Shown piece after piece: positions 46,001 to 58,479 of a stretch of DNA of 64,000 nucleotides (positions within the stretch are counted from its first letter, which is position 1; the number at the start of each line of letters is the position of its first letter). The DNA is from Drosophila pseudoobscura (Eukaryota > Arthropoda > Insecta > Diptera > Drosophilidae). The notes beneath the pieces are model-generated. The model made no database searches, was not told where the DNA came from, and saw only the letters and a list, made by a program, of their open reading frames with translations. Position numbers and translations under genes: made by a program. The stretch covers positions 49,925,869 to 49,989,868 of the forward strand of contig NC_046683.1 in the NCBI RefSeq assembly GCF_009870125.1, given 5' to 3'.

Positions 46001-46587
46001 CAGAGTGCAGCGCCCGCTGTCTGTGGTTCCGTTCCGCTCTTCCTCTTCCTACACTTCAAATATTCAAATATCATTTTAGTACCCTGTACGTGCTAGTGCG
46101 CAAAGGGTATGCTGCTTGCCCACAATCTCCTTGTAATTTATATTCCTGATAAGGATCAAAAGCAGTTACCAAGCGCGATAGTCCTGTCTCTGTCTCTCTC
46201 TTTTTGGTTTCTCTCTCTCTCTCGAGGATATCCCTTAGTCGAGAGCACTGCTTTTCGCTTTCTTGTTCGAAAATTAAAAGCTCGAAAATTCGAACAGCTG
46301 TTGTTGTTGTTTTTGTTGTTGTTGGTGTCTGTGCGTGTGTGTGTGTAGGCGCTACAGAAACAATAAATAAATGTATTGCGATTTATATGATTTTGGAATA
46401 TTTTTGTGGGTTTATCGTTTCTTCGACTTCTTCGATCTTTGACTCACATTTTTGGAAGGCTTTTTGCCTCGTGCTCATCATTCATCGGAGATGCTGTCTG
46501 TCCCCCAATGGATGGATGCCGTCTCGACTTGACCTTAGATTGCTCTGCTCTGCTCTGCACTTCTCTCTCTCTCTCTCTCTTTTGCAG
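40050..46587. other. Long intron-like noncoding DNA
   Basis: It follows the donor at 40,049 and carries no supported exon. Contents include a short CTGCCG/CTGCTG tract (about 40,203-40,235), CCGTTGC repeats (about 41,300-41,345), GA repeats (about 42,793-42,814 and 44,699-44,718), an A run (about 43,648-43,664), a C run (43,779-43,793), a CAGTGC-type repeat (about 44,045-44,110), a CCCCAA repeat (45,594-45,617) and CT repeats (45,955-45,972). Confidence 0.5.
45594..45617 (-). repeat. CCCCAA repeat, quadruplex-capable
   Basis: Four exact CCCCAA units in a row. The minus strand reads GGGGTT four times, which meets the four-G-run rule for an intramolecular G-quadruplex with 2-nt loops. Confidence 0.85.
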
Positions 46588-46698
46588 CTCTTCTTTGAGT
46601 TTCTCGCTCTCCCCACTGCCTCTTGGCTGCCAACGTCAATGGACGCTGCCAGCAGCAACAGCCGCAACAGCCGCTGCGACGCTTGCGCAGACGCCAAA
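46588..46698 (+). CDS. Candidate exon with start codon (20 codons)
   Basis: A CT-rich tract ending in TTTTGCAG forms a strong acceptor at 46,587. The exon has a leader of 51 nt, then ATG (46,639) and 20 codons ending at AAA|GTGAGT (phase 0). The short peptide is Ser/Asn/Arg-rich with a CDAC tetrapeptide. It could be an alternative internal start of the gene beginning at 39,670, or part of a separate gene. Its donor phase differs from the exons at 39.7 and 55.6 kb, so it cannot splice in frame to the same acceptor. Not recognised. Confidence 0.35.
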
Positions 46699-49049
46699 GT
46701 GAGTGGCGGCGGTGACCCAATGGATAGCGTCGCAGCGGCGCCGTTGAACGCACTCCGTTCAACGCCCACAATATATAATAATTTCGTGTGCTTAAATGCT
46801 GTTTATGTTGATTTCATTCATTGACAAAAAAGCCAAAAAACAAGAGAAACAACGCGAGGAAGGCTATCCGTCAGAGGTCGAAGTTGGCAATACCCTTGCC
46901 AAAAACCATTGTTCTGCATCATATAGTCATATATAGAGCTTTCGGGAAAAACACACACAAGCCTAAGCGTTGCCTTTCCTTCTTGGAGAACGATCCTAGG
47001 GATCCAATAGGGCGCCACTACCTGCAGCAGAAAGAAGAGTATGCAACAACAGATTTGGTAGAAGAGGCTTCCTTGTTTGTCTCCTCCGTTTGTTGTGCTG
47101 CAAAGCTTCTGCCAAAGATAATAATACCCCCTTCAAGGGTGTCAAAACAAGACGAAAGACAAAAACGGCGAGCCAAAAAAACAAAAAAAAAACGTGAAAT
47201 GAAAATGAAATCAACGACAACGAAACCGAAAACGAATACGAATACGAGAAACATGCAAATTGAAAGCGAATACGAGTATAAGCCGAAGCTGCTGCTCCGC
47301 TGACCACAAGATGGAGCCGCCTTGGAGCTTGGAGCTTGTCTGTGGAGCTGGACGCTGGGGACCGGGCCAAAAGCTGAGAGGCGATCGAGTGGCCGATTCG
47401 AGCGACTAACCGACCAGAAGATAGCCATTTATATGTGCCATTAATCGATTGTCAGCAGCCTCTCGTCACGGCCTGCGATCGCCAGTGGCCTGCAGTGGCC
47501 TGCAGTGCGGGGGGAGGGGAGTGCAGGGGTCTGACAACCAGTTACAGCCACTAGCCAGATACTCTGGCACGGCCTCAGAGTTGGTTCGTTTTGGGGAGAG
47601 GCTTTGCCGGAATGAAATTGAACTTTTGTTTGGTTGGTGGTACTGCAACTCTTACGTTCTTACAGTTATGTTACGCGTATTACATGTGCAAATAGAAGAT
47701 CTTAATGGTGGATAGATGTCTTTTCCCCCGAACATTTCTTAAGAAATTTTGTTGTTTTAACAAACTTTAAAATTACGTGTTTATTTTCGATGCACTTTCT
47801 TATAATTTCTGTATAGTCCAGTGTTTTCTGGTACTTTCTAGTATTTTATGATTTTATTTTATGGAACTTTCCAAAGTTTTCTGACGTATTTTCAGTACTT
47901 TCTAGTATTTTTATTCTATTGTATTGCAATATAATTTATTCTAGTATTATTCCACCACTTTCTGGTATGTTTTGTTGTATTTGTGAGCTATTTTGTAGTA
48001 TTTGTGCCTCCTTTTCAGCGCCCCTCAATGTTCCTTTGTTTAGTGAAGGGTATCCGTAATTCGTTGTGGTCTCTTTCGTCGTCGATTACGGACTTGCTGT
48101 CCGTATTACTGTTTTTAATAAGTTGCTCTCGTATTCGATTTCTGTTTAGTGTTAACGGCTTTGAATTGGAGAGTTGTTGCATTAGCGGATTGCATTACCA
48201 GGGAGTGCGGGGGGGACTGCCTGCAACATGATCACCATCAATCATCATCATCATCACCATCGATGGTCATTATCACCATCGGCGGCCGTGGGAAGGCAAA
48301 CAAATGTTCGTATCGATATATTGACTGTCAGATTTCTCCTACACCTTAAACATACACACACAGAGCGAGTGAGAGAGAGAGAGAGAGGGTGAGTGGAAAG
48401 GAGATAGTGGGTGAGAGGTTGATATAAAGAGGTTGACTCCTCTGGGATGAAAATTGAGTTACCGTTAATTGCGTGGCGTCTGTTGCAGCAACCGGCACCA
48501 AGGCAATCTACTCCGTAAGCCATGGAACCCATGTCAAATTTCCCTGTTTCTCTCTTTACCTCTTCACCTGGCCTAATTGCAACACTCAATTAACACTAGA
48601 CACTAACCCCCCCGCCCACCACCACCCTGCCTCTCTGCCACTCCAACGCCGCTCTATATCCACCCTCCCTGCTACTGCTTCTTCACCTCTGGCACTCGCG
48701 CCCCCGCCTCTCTGGTGCTCATAAACGACATCCCCCCCATGCCCCACCCCCTGTCTAAGGCCCTTAACAAATTGCACTAAAATTTGTCCAAATTGAAAAT
48801 GGTGTAACTTTGTATACCCTGCCCTTTGCTGAGGAGGCTACCACGACTTTCGGTATCTGTTTGCAATGCAGAGAAGAAGCTCATCCAATCCCACAAAGTG
48901 CCTTTGTACGTGGCATGAATGTGCTTCCTAATGCCTAATGGAAACGATCGGTTTGCAAGAACAACAACTGTTTTTTTGGTAAAGAAAATTTAAACAACCT
49001 CAAAAAGCAGCAAATCTGGCACTATGTATATCCTTATGACTATGTATAT

Positions 49050-49510
49050 CCCAGGGATTTCCAGTAGATCTGCAATGGATCTCCAATAGCTCCTCAAAAG
49101 ATCTCCAAAGGATCTCCCATGGATCTCCAATAGATCTCCAACGGGTCTCCAAAAGATCTCCAATGGGTCTCCAAAAGATCTCCAATGGATCTCCCATGGA
49201 TATCCAATGAATCTCCAATAGGTCCTCAAAAGATATCCAATAGATCTCCAATGGATCTCCAAAAGATCTTCAATGGGTCTCCCATGGATCTCCAATAGAT
49301 CTCCAATCGTTTTCCAATGGATCTCCAATAGGTCCTCAAAAGATCTCCAATGGATCTCCCATAAATCTCCAATAGATCTCCAATGGGTCTCCAAAAGATC
49401 TCCAATAGATATCCAATGGGTCTCCAAAAGATCTCCAATGGGTCTCCCATGGATCTCCCATGGATTTCCAATGGATCTCCAATAGATCTCCCCAATGAAT
49501 CTCTCGCAAG
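49050..49510. repeat. Minisatellite with an 11-bp unit
   Basis: About 40 tandem copies of an 11-bp unit close to ATCTCCAATGG, with variants ATCTCCAATAG, ATCTCCCATGG, TCTCCAAAAG and TCCTCAAAAG, and occasional 10- or 12-bp units. The minus strand is open in more than one frame because 33 bp make 11 codons; the frames encode rotations of one 11-residue repeat (WRSIGDLLEIH type). No start, splice site or homology supports translation. Confidence 0.9.
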
Positions 49511-50340
49511 GGTATCCTCAAATGTCTACTTTCTAGGGGTTTCTGCTGTTCCGTTCCGTCTGTTGGGCAAGTTTTTTGGGAGCTCTTCTCGGAGACGTTT
49601 CAATAACTGCGGAGCTGGAATTACATGAAAATCGTGTTTATCAAATTAACATGCAGCGGCAGTGCATTAGGAAAAACCCAGCAACAAAATTAAATATACT
49701 GCGGCGTGGACTGTGGAAAAACTAAGCCAACAAGCGGCCCCCACACACGCGCAGAGGCGGGAGGCGGGGGCTTTGGGTTGTTTCCTTCCCATGGCCATTG
49801 CGGCCGCAGAGATTGAGAGACTGCGAGAGTGAGAGAGAGAGGGAGGGAGAGAGAGAGAGGGAGCTCTAAAAATAGAGTTTAACAAACTGTAAAAGTATTC
49901 CATTCCACCACATACAAAGACAAAGACAAACAGAAACAGAGGCACGAACACGCACGAGCACGAGCACGGACACGGGCACGGACACGGCACGGCACACGGA
50001 AAACTCACGCACTCGGATGACAGGCACAGACGACACACTCTTCCATTTCTAGCGGGGATTCTCGTTCTCTCTCCTCTCTCTTTCTCTCTCGTTGGTCCCA
50101 TTTCGCACATTCACACATCTCCTCCTCCTCCTCCTCCTCCTCCTCCTAGCGCCTCTCCATCTCTCATCTGCCGCCTCTCATTTTCATATTCCTCATCTCG
50201 CATTCACATGCATCGCATCAGAGGATGCTCTGCCCTGCCGCTCCTCTCTCCTCGCCCTTTCCCTACTCCTGCGAAATCTCGTCTCTGTGGGTATGCTGCG
50301 GAAGGGAAGAAATCTCAACACAGTTTTTTTATTTCTCTTT

Positions 50341-50341
<1 letters not shown>

Positions 50342-50372
<31 letters not shown>
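50342..50372. repeat. GT dinucleotide microsatellite
   Basis: About 14 uninterrupted GT units. Confidence 0.95.
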
Positions 50373-50373
<1 letters not shown>

Positions 50374-51397
50374 CCCTATTTTCCCCCCACACGTCATCGT
50401 CCTGTGCTTCATTCGTCCTTCTTTCGCATGAAAAACCACCCCAAAAGAGGCGGCAGACTGACTCTGTGAGAGTTGGCTCCTGCCCTGCGGCTCTGTGTTG
50501 CAATGTTGCATGTGCCATGGAGGATGCCTCAGCGCCGCCTGCCACTTGGGCCCGGGCACTCGTGTAACAGCATTTCTGTTTGTTTTTGTGCATCTTCGAA
50601 GGCTCAGCGCGCGGGAGTGCTGCGCCCCCTTTCTCCAGCATCCGACGATGATCTGCCCGCCCCAAGGGGCATACGGACTTGGGAGTCCAGTTTGCATTCC
50701 ACATGGAAGGAATGGACTAAAACGAACGGAAAGAAACAGTCTTCTGTGATCCCCATGAAAGGAAAAGACACGCAACAGGAGTCCGAAATCTTTTCTTTGG
50801 CTTCCGCCTGGACTTTCTGAATATGGGAAATGATCCTTTATTCATTCAGAGCTCGATTTGAATGAATGAATGTGTCGAATCATTGCATATTCTTGTAATT
50901 CTTCCCATTGTCATGGAGAAACCTGTAGATCTCTCTTTGGGTGCTACCATTATTCCCATCACGATCTCTTACGTGTGTGATAATTACACCGAACGCACAA
51001 TTTTCCAATAAAAGAGGCTCGAAATGATTACCGTGAAGGAGATTCACACGGCCCAGAGCACGGCAGAGTATCGAATCGTGTGCTAATGCCACCCACTCCA
51101 GCCCACTCCAAGAAAAACCCCCATTAAGGAAGGGTATTTCGGTTTCATTAGCATGTTGCTTGTTGATTTTTGGCCCTCGGTTTTGATGTGCTACGCCATG
51201 CGCCACCACCCTACCGATGTTCTGCTTGGTGTTCTTCATCATGTTGTTCTTAACCCCCCACCACCCACCCCCCTCCTGCATCTCGATCTCCATCTGCAGG
51301 CCACAGTTCCACTCCATCTGCATGATGTGTCTGACGTCCGTGGGTACATGAAGTGCTCTTTAGCGTTTGCTGACATTTCTTCGTTTTTGCAACACAA

Positions 51398-51400
<3 letters not shown>

Positions 51401-51428
<28 letters not shown>
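51401..51428. repeat. GA dinucleotide microsatellite
   Basis: Fourteen GA units, a potential GAGA-factor binding site. Confidence 0.95.
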
Positions 51429-51431
<3 letters not shown>

Positions 51432-52029
51432 GGTGCACAGAAAATACATATATACACAGAGGGATATATATACACGTACATATATTCTCATATTCGTATA
51501 ATATGCATACAAATACTTGACTCTGCTCCGCTCTTCTCTGCTCTGCTCTGATGGGACCTGTAGCAAGGCGGTCACTGCTCTATTTCGTTTCATATTTTTG
51601 GATGCATTTTAATATGTAATTTGTTTTAAGTTTATTAGCTTTTGGGGGCTGGGGGTTGGGGGTTGGGTGTTGGGGGGTTGACATTCATTCGTACATATCA
51701 AATAGAGGGGGGAGGAGTCAACAACATGGATGTAATGGTTCCTTTGTGGCATGACATTCACTGAAACTTCTAGAGACTGAAATACAAAGAGAAATCCAAT
51801 GGAGTGACAAGGCTGGCCGACTGTTTGTCCGATTCATGTACTGCTTCTTAGATAAATGCACTGCTTCATTGGTTTCTTCACGTGCTGCACTTCTTGGCGG
51901 TAAAATGCACTTCTTTGTTGATAAAGCAGTGGGTTTGCGTATGTATTCTCTGCTCCTTGGATTCATCGATAAAGGCAACACAGCTTGACGATTTTTTTTG
52001 CATCATCTAAGCCAGAACGCCGCCCCTTT

Positions 52030-52065
52030 CCCGCCCAACCGACCGAGGGGCTCTGTCGCATGACG
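52030..52065 (+). repeat. Dispersed repeat, copy 2
   Basis: Partner of 24,667-24,702, 34 of 36 identical, same orientation. Flanking sequence to the right diverges at once (CGTATTGCC here, ATAGCTATT there), suggesting a defined right boundary. Confidence 0.75.
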
Positions 52066-54680
52066 CGTATTGCCAAACCAGTACAGGGTTTTAAACTGTA
52101 TGCCTTAACAATACGTTTAACATCAAATCAACTGACACTGGATATCGGAAATGTTTCGAAGCATTTGATTGACTGACTTCCTTTGACAGTCCCATCCGCA
52201 TTTACAAGTGGAAATTGCCTGAAACGTGCGCTGGGGAGAGGGAGCACACGCCCCGCTAATAACTTGTCATCTTTCTGGGACATTCGTCTGTCTGCGGTCC
52301 CTGCAGTCCCGTGGATCTGCCCCAAATCCACTCCCCCACGCCCCTCCCCACTCGCCCCAACCGTGGCAGGCCATCATCTAAGGCTCTTTCAATATTATGA
52401 CAGCCAAAGAGGGAAAATCTTTTGTTGCCGTTGCGCTTAATTCATCTTGAGAATCTCAAAGTTGGTCTTTCCTGGGTCTCCCTACCCCCCTAGCTCCTCC
52501 CCCTTCATTCATTTCCATTTCCATTTCGAGAATGATAAAGAATGTGAAAATATTGTGGCTGCTCTTTTCTGTTTATTCTCTCCACAAGTTGATCTCTCCT
52601 CTGGCTGGCTGCTCCATCATCTTTTCTTTTCTGACTTTTCCAGCAGCTTCTTCGGCTTTTGTTTGTTTTCATTTATGGCTGGACGGGCGGACGGGGGGAG
52701 GTGGGGGATGCAAGATTAAAAGTTTTCCCTCTTATCTGCAGCTGAAAATTGTCATTTTCGTTTTTGTTCATTTTCTTCTTCGGCTCTTGTGACATCCATC
52801 CTCCTCCTTCTGGGCTGCAGTTGCATTTTTGATGCGCTTCATTGTCATCTGACCCATTTTTCGGTGGGGCGTGGACCTTCGGCCGAAGTAGGATCCCACA
52901 GTGCCCCGCCACCCAGCCCACCGCCTAACAGCCTTCGTCAAGCACTATCGCCTCGAATGCCCCCTTCCGCCCACCGCCCACCGCCCCCCGCTGAAGTATT
53001 CATGTCTGAGCGGCAAGGGAAGGCAGGGCAGGCGCATTCAAAGAGTTTTGAACTTCTTTCAAAGTTGTTTTTTGTTCACACAATAAAATGCACGAATGGG
53101 GGCGTGTTGTACGGCGGGGCAGGGCTGTGGGGCACAGCTACACAATTGCTAGTTGCAATTACCTCGTGTTGTTGCTGCTCTTGCTGTTGATTATTAAATA
53201 CTTATTGTCCGACTTGCATTTGAAAAGCGCGCACAAGAATTGAAGTTGAAGTCGAAGCTCCACGAGAGACGAGCGACGAAAGACGAGAGAGACCTTTGTG
53301 TGGCTTACACTGCATTCGGTTGCATGCAACGGGGCCATAGAAAGTGCAGAGGCAACCACCACAGAGGCCTCTTGAGCACGCACCAGACACGCAAAATATG
53401 AAATTCTGTGAAGGAGGCACAGCGAGGGTGAAGCTATCACTTTTCTGGGTCTTCGCCCAATCGTGGGGGCAAACAAAACCAACCTCCCATATGGGAACTG
53501 TGCCTCAGAGACGAGAGAGCCAGAGTCAGGTCTGGGATTGGTAACGGAGCCTGGCCTGGCTGGTGGCCTGGCTGGTGGCCCCGCTCGTTCCCAAGCACTT
53601 CTGTGGCATGGTAACCATGCTAACTGCCTCAATTACCAATTTCATTTCATTTCATTGTGATTAGCCAAGTAAATTACTCAATCATGGCCCTCTTCGAAAT
53701 GGGTTAAGGGAATAGAATGGAATGGAATGGCATGGCATGGAATGGATTAGTTTGCCCCATTTCTATGGACAGCTCTTTGCTCTATGAATTTATGTATATA
53801 TTCGTGTCTAGAATATTTTTCTATGTGTATTTACACTTTGATGATATTTTCAGTCATTTCTGACAGTGTATTTCAGCTGTAATCCAAGCTGGCAATGCCT
53901 TTGCTCTCCAACTGTCTGAGAATTTTGCTCTCTCTCGCTCTCTCTCTCTGGCTGACTGTCTGCCTGGCTTCCGGCTCTCTCGCTCTCCCGCTTTTGCGCC
54001 ACTCTAAGGGTTGACCGTGCGCCTCTCCTTGTGCAATTTCGCTTGCCCCGTTTCAAAGGATCTAAAGGGCGGAATTCCTGGAGGTTGTTTTTTCCTCCAT
54101 TCGAAAACATCTTGAATTTCTTTCTGGAAGTTGCTGCAAAAAGCCGCTTAGCAATTGCACCCCCTCTCAGAAGGGGAAGGCAGCGCTCTCTTTGCCGCCC
54201 CATTTGAATTCTCAGTCTCTCTCTCAGGCGCTGCTCTCCCGCTCTTCCGCTCTCGCTCTCTCTGCCCAAAACGGAAACTGCTGTTAATTGCCTCTCATTT
54301 TGGAATGATTTTTAATGCCGCCATAAAACCATTTGGCCAAGGGTTTATGTGCCGCCAATATCCAATGCCACATCAATAATTAACGGGGTGGGGGGTTTCC
54401 TTTTGGGGCCATGGGGCCTTACGAGGAGCCCTGCTGATGCCATTCTGATGCATTTCCCATCGTTGCAACGGGGGTTTCCAACCCCCAGAAAGAAATTCAA
54501 GAAAAACAAAAGAATCAAAAGAGAGAGGAAAAACAACCCGCTCTAGACACATCTGTCGCTGCTCGCTCTCTCTCTCTCTCTCTCTTGCCGGCGGTTCGTA
54601 CTCTCTATTTCTCTGGGTTTTCTCTCTCTCGCTCTCTCTCTGAGGAGCCATACACTCCATTCTCTGTGGGCTCTGTGGCT

Positions 54681-55640
54681 GCCTTCAGTCGACGGCCTTC
54701 AGTAACATTCATTACTCCCATTTATACAGTTATCCGACGTTAGTTTTTCGCAGACGCTTTTCCGCCTAGAAGTATTTTCGTACCCCGCCCACTTACACAC
54801 ACACACACAGAGAAATCAGAGCCATCAGCCGTCTCTGTACTCTAGACTAGATTAGACCCCAAAGGAGCACCCGAGAGTCCTTTATCCCTAGATCTAGCCC
54901 TAGCCCTGGGCACTGGCCAAAAAGTGTCGTCCGTCGCTGAAAATTTAGTGAGAAAATTTTGTTCTCGTCTCGCGTGTGCCCTCGCCGCCTCCGCCACCGC
55001 CTCCACCTCCCTGCCACCCGTCGCCGCGTCCCGTGTATGTATTCGCCTGTCTGCCGCCGTAGCCGTAGCCGCCACCGCCACCAACAACCCGCCCCCGACC
55101 CGCTGCTGCTACTGCCGCTGCTGTTCATATCCCGTTAATAATACATATATGTATGTGCGTGTGTGTGTGCCAGAGATTTTTTTTATATAGCCATATATCG
55201 TAGATACATCTGTGCATATACGCTTTCCGATTAAAAATACAAAAATATCGCAAAAAAGGAAGACCGACGCGACGGAAATATCTTCAAAGTGAAATTTTTG
55301 GTGGCGCCCCACACACAACACACACACACACAAACACACACACTCAGACGACCAAATGCTACACCCCCCGCCGTTGTATTGATTTTTTTTTTGCCATCAT
55401 ATTGATGTCCATCAGTGGTGCCAAAGTGTTCGTAAACCGTCCAGAAGAAATCCATACAAAGAGGAGAACCTAGTTCCAACGTAACCTACGATTCCATTCC
55501 ATTCAATTTCACTGGACGACACGACAGAGACAGCCAGCCCTTATCCAGGCAGATAGTGGAAGAGAGTGCGAGAGAGAGAGAGAGAGAGAGTCGCTTCCTA
55601 CAGTCGTGTCCCATAAGTAAATGACAGCAGCTGAAACACA
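54681..55640 (+). promoter_or_regulatory. Probable promoter and long 5' leader
   Basis: Two initiator-like TCAGT sequences lie at 54,685-54,690 and 54,700. A GC-rich CCGCC/GCCGCC block (54,965-55,110) and an A-rich stretch ending in a GA repeat (about 55,568-55,591) precede the ATG at 55,641. The composition is that of a Drosophila 5' UTR. Exact start sites, and whether the leader is spliced, cannot be seen. Confidence 0.35.
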
Positions 55641-55644
55641 ATGA
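55621..55644 (+). CDS. Upstream ORF overlapping the main start (ATGA)
   Basis: A seven-codon ORF (ATG at 55,621) whose TGA stop (55,642-55,644) overlaps the main ATG (55,641-55,643). Ribosomes that translate it would terminate exactly at the main start, an arrangement that allows reinitiation. Confidence 0.4.
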   Translation: MTAAETQ

Positions 55645-55708
55645 GCAGCTACACTGCCGCCCAGTACTACAAGACCACCAATATGATTACCTCCAATGAG
55701 ATCTACTG
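55641..55708 (+). CDS. Candidate first coding exon (22 codons)
   Basis: ATG in a near-ideal Drosophila context (ACACAATG) opens MSSYTAAQYYKTTNMITSNE-type sequence that ends at a consensus donor (ATC TAC TG|GTAAGT, phase 2). Codon use and amino-acid composition look coding, and no microsatellite is involved. The phase equals that of the exon ending at 40,049, so both could splice to the same downstream acceptor as alternative first exons. The next exon lies beyond the window or is too short to recognise. The protein is not recognised. Confidence 0.55.
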
Positions 55709-58448
55709 GTAAGTGTCCTGCACTCTCCCCATTCAAGGGGTTTCGTATTTCTATTATCCTTCGACACATGTACGGGTTCCTCCCGTCTCCCATCTACCAT
55801 CTCCCGTCTTCCGTCTCCCATCTCCCGTCTGCCGTCTGTGAATGGCCAGAGTTCAAGGTTTGATTAGCGTGTGGGCTTGAGGACATTTGTGACGCAATTG
55901 GGTGATGCTGCCACAGGGATGGGCCCCAAAAAAATCAATGGCATCATTGGGGTTTTTCATCTGTTTTTGTGGGCTGCCCGCACTGCCCACACACGAAGCG
56001 CCGCTGCTGCATCCCATGGATCTGCTGTCTTGGCAGCAACAAAAGGTTAAAGCCGCCTCTCAAGTCCACACCCACGCGCGCCTACGAGTTTTCCTCCCAA
56101 TCCAAGTGGGCGTCGTCGTCGCTTGGGCCCACACACAGCACAGCATATGATTACAACAACAGCAACAAAAACACTCGAGAGACTATTTGATTCCCCCTCC
56201 AAAAAGTAGGCAATTTTCATATATATTTTATTTGTTGAAAAATAGTGTGCGCTGCCGAAAAGTATGCAATAAAACTGTTCGCCGCGCTGCAGTGGGAATA
56301 GTTGCGCTAACAACCGCTGGAGGGCGCTGGCCACAGCATTCGTTGAGTAAAAAGTTTTGCCAAAGCAAAAGCAAAAGAAAGAAACATGGTTTTTTTTTTG
56401 CAATTCCTTTGCCATAAAAGGGTGGCCCTGCCCATCATTACTTCTGGTTCAACGAGCATATGTCTGTACTCAGCTGTACAGGGCTTTCCTTTCCTAGTAC
56501 TCCTAGCCTTTCGTCCTGCCAGTGGAGCTGGCTATCCGCCGAGCTATCCACCTCTCTGGTCGTACTTATGTACATGTTTTTCCAATTAAGAGAGCTGCCC
56601 GCCCCCCAAGGGATTTGTCTGTTCCTCCAATGAGGGCTTTCACTGTATTTGCGCAAACATAAATTCGGAATTTCTCGACCTGTTTAATGATATTGGTACG
56701 AATACCAGTACGAGTATGACTGCCTGTTGTTGTTGTCTTTGCCTGTGCGCTGTGTGCATCCATCCACACACAAACCTTGAACTCTGGCATTTGCCATACA
56801 TACCATCCGTACGCCCACATTTGAATACAATGTTGGGCTGGGAGATGGGGCTGCAGATGGGGATGGGCATTGGGGGCTGAACTCCCACGGCGGAGGCACG
56901 CGCATAGAAATTCCAGCGATAAACACGTGATTGTATGTACATAGCCGTCAATTGGGGCGACCAGTGCCACAAATATAACCTATCTGCCAACAGATAGCAG
57001 ATTCTAGAGAAGCGAGCACATTTGTTGCTAAAGTCCAACGGTTACGGTACGGGTATATCCGGGTTTTTGCGACGGGCAAGTGTGTTGGGGATTAGGACCA
57101 GGCACAGCTGTGGAGTAGCCAGAATTTCCTCGATTTCATTGTCAAAGATACAAATTCTTCGAAGGAGAAACAATTGCGATTCTCCTGGAGAAAAGCTTTT
57201 CCAAGGAATGTGACTCTGGAAACAAACAAATATTTTAGCATTTCTTAGTCATACGTTTTTGGCCACTATCTTTGGTTCTAGCCGAAAATTCCATAGCAAT
57301 CTATAAATTATAACCGAAAGACGGCATACTTATTCGTTTGTTTTTGTTGCCAAGTTTCCAGGCAAAATTCTAATTGGCGGATATCTTATCTCATTATCTC
57401 TCATTAAAAACGTACACTTCGATTAAGTTAAGGCCCAGAGACTTGACTTTTGAGAGTTTAAGAGTTTAAGAGGTTTGCGATACTCAGAACTTTTTTTGAA
57501 ATGTCTGCTTGAAATCGATTGCAAGTAGTTCCATTTCTTTGATGGCCGGACATTTCCCTTTGAAAATGTCTTACTTTTCATCGTCTCATTATTCCCACAG
57601 TCCAGCCAGCACCCAGCACCCAGCCCCCAGCCCCCGATCCCACTGTCAGTGCCACTGCCACAGTCACTGTTTGGGTTTTGCAACAGACTTTTCCAGTAGT
57701 TGAAAGTCGTGTCGTGGGATAATTTAATGACTTTCTCACTTTTATTGTTGCCCCTCTCCATTCCATTGTTGTGTTCCCAAGTTGTTGGGGCTCTCTGGGT
57801 CCCCACGTGACCCACAGGGTGGCGTTGATTAGCTTCACCTTTAAGTGAGATTTTCCGACGCTCATTTGGCGGCGGCGGCGGCGGCGGCAGCTCCCGTTCG
57901 GTCCAATGCTAATTGAGCGTTAGACTTTCGATGATTGATAAAACGAGGCCCCTCCCCCTCCATCTCCATTCCCATAGAGGTCCATCGATGGATGAATGAT
58001 CGTACTTCCCGCTGCAACTGGATATGCCGGCTCTCCTTCCTCTGGCCTCCACTGGCAGATTCTTCTCTGCCTGGGGATCCTCCTTTGCAGATTCCTCTTT
58101 TGTAGGCTTCTGGGTTTGTAGGCCTACAGTGTAAAAGCAAATAAATTCAGATGAGCTGCAGCCGAAATCAGCAGCAAAACCCGATGCGCACCGCACCGCA
58201 TGGAAAGCATCTAAATTAAGTGCGAAACCAGTTGTCGGTTGGCTGCTGGCTGCTGGCTGCTGCCTGTTGGGGGGAGGTTGGGGCTGTACGATGTACGGAC
58301 TTCCATTCGGGGCTGATGGCTGATGGCTGACGTCATGCATGCAAGAGGCAGGGGGCAGTGCAGGGGCAGCAGCAAACAGTTGCCGGTTGCCGCTTTCCGC
58401 TTGCCGGTTGGCACACACCACACCACACATTAACCAGTTCTTGAAGCA

Positions 58449-58479
<31 letters not shown>

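Larger units (their letters stand above)
46699..54680. other. Noncoding DNA rich in simple repeats
   Basis: No supported exon apart from the repeats. Contents include an ATC/CATCAT tract (about 48,237-48,262), GA repeats (about 48,370-48,387 and 49,828-49,861), the 11-bp minisatellite (49,050-49,510), CTC repeats (50,119-50,147), a GT repeat (50,342-50,372), a GA repeat (51,401-51,428) and a GGAAT-type repeat (53,715-53,745). The second copy of the dispersed 36-bp repeat lies at 52,030-52,065. Open frames over the minisatellite are an effect of its composition. Confidence 0.5.

Noticed and set aside
48990..49521. Long repetitive open frames of WRSIGDLLEIH type on the minus strand
   Set aside because: They come from the 11-bp minisatellite, appear in several frames at once and have no start context, splice site or homology.
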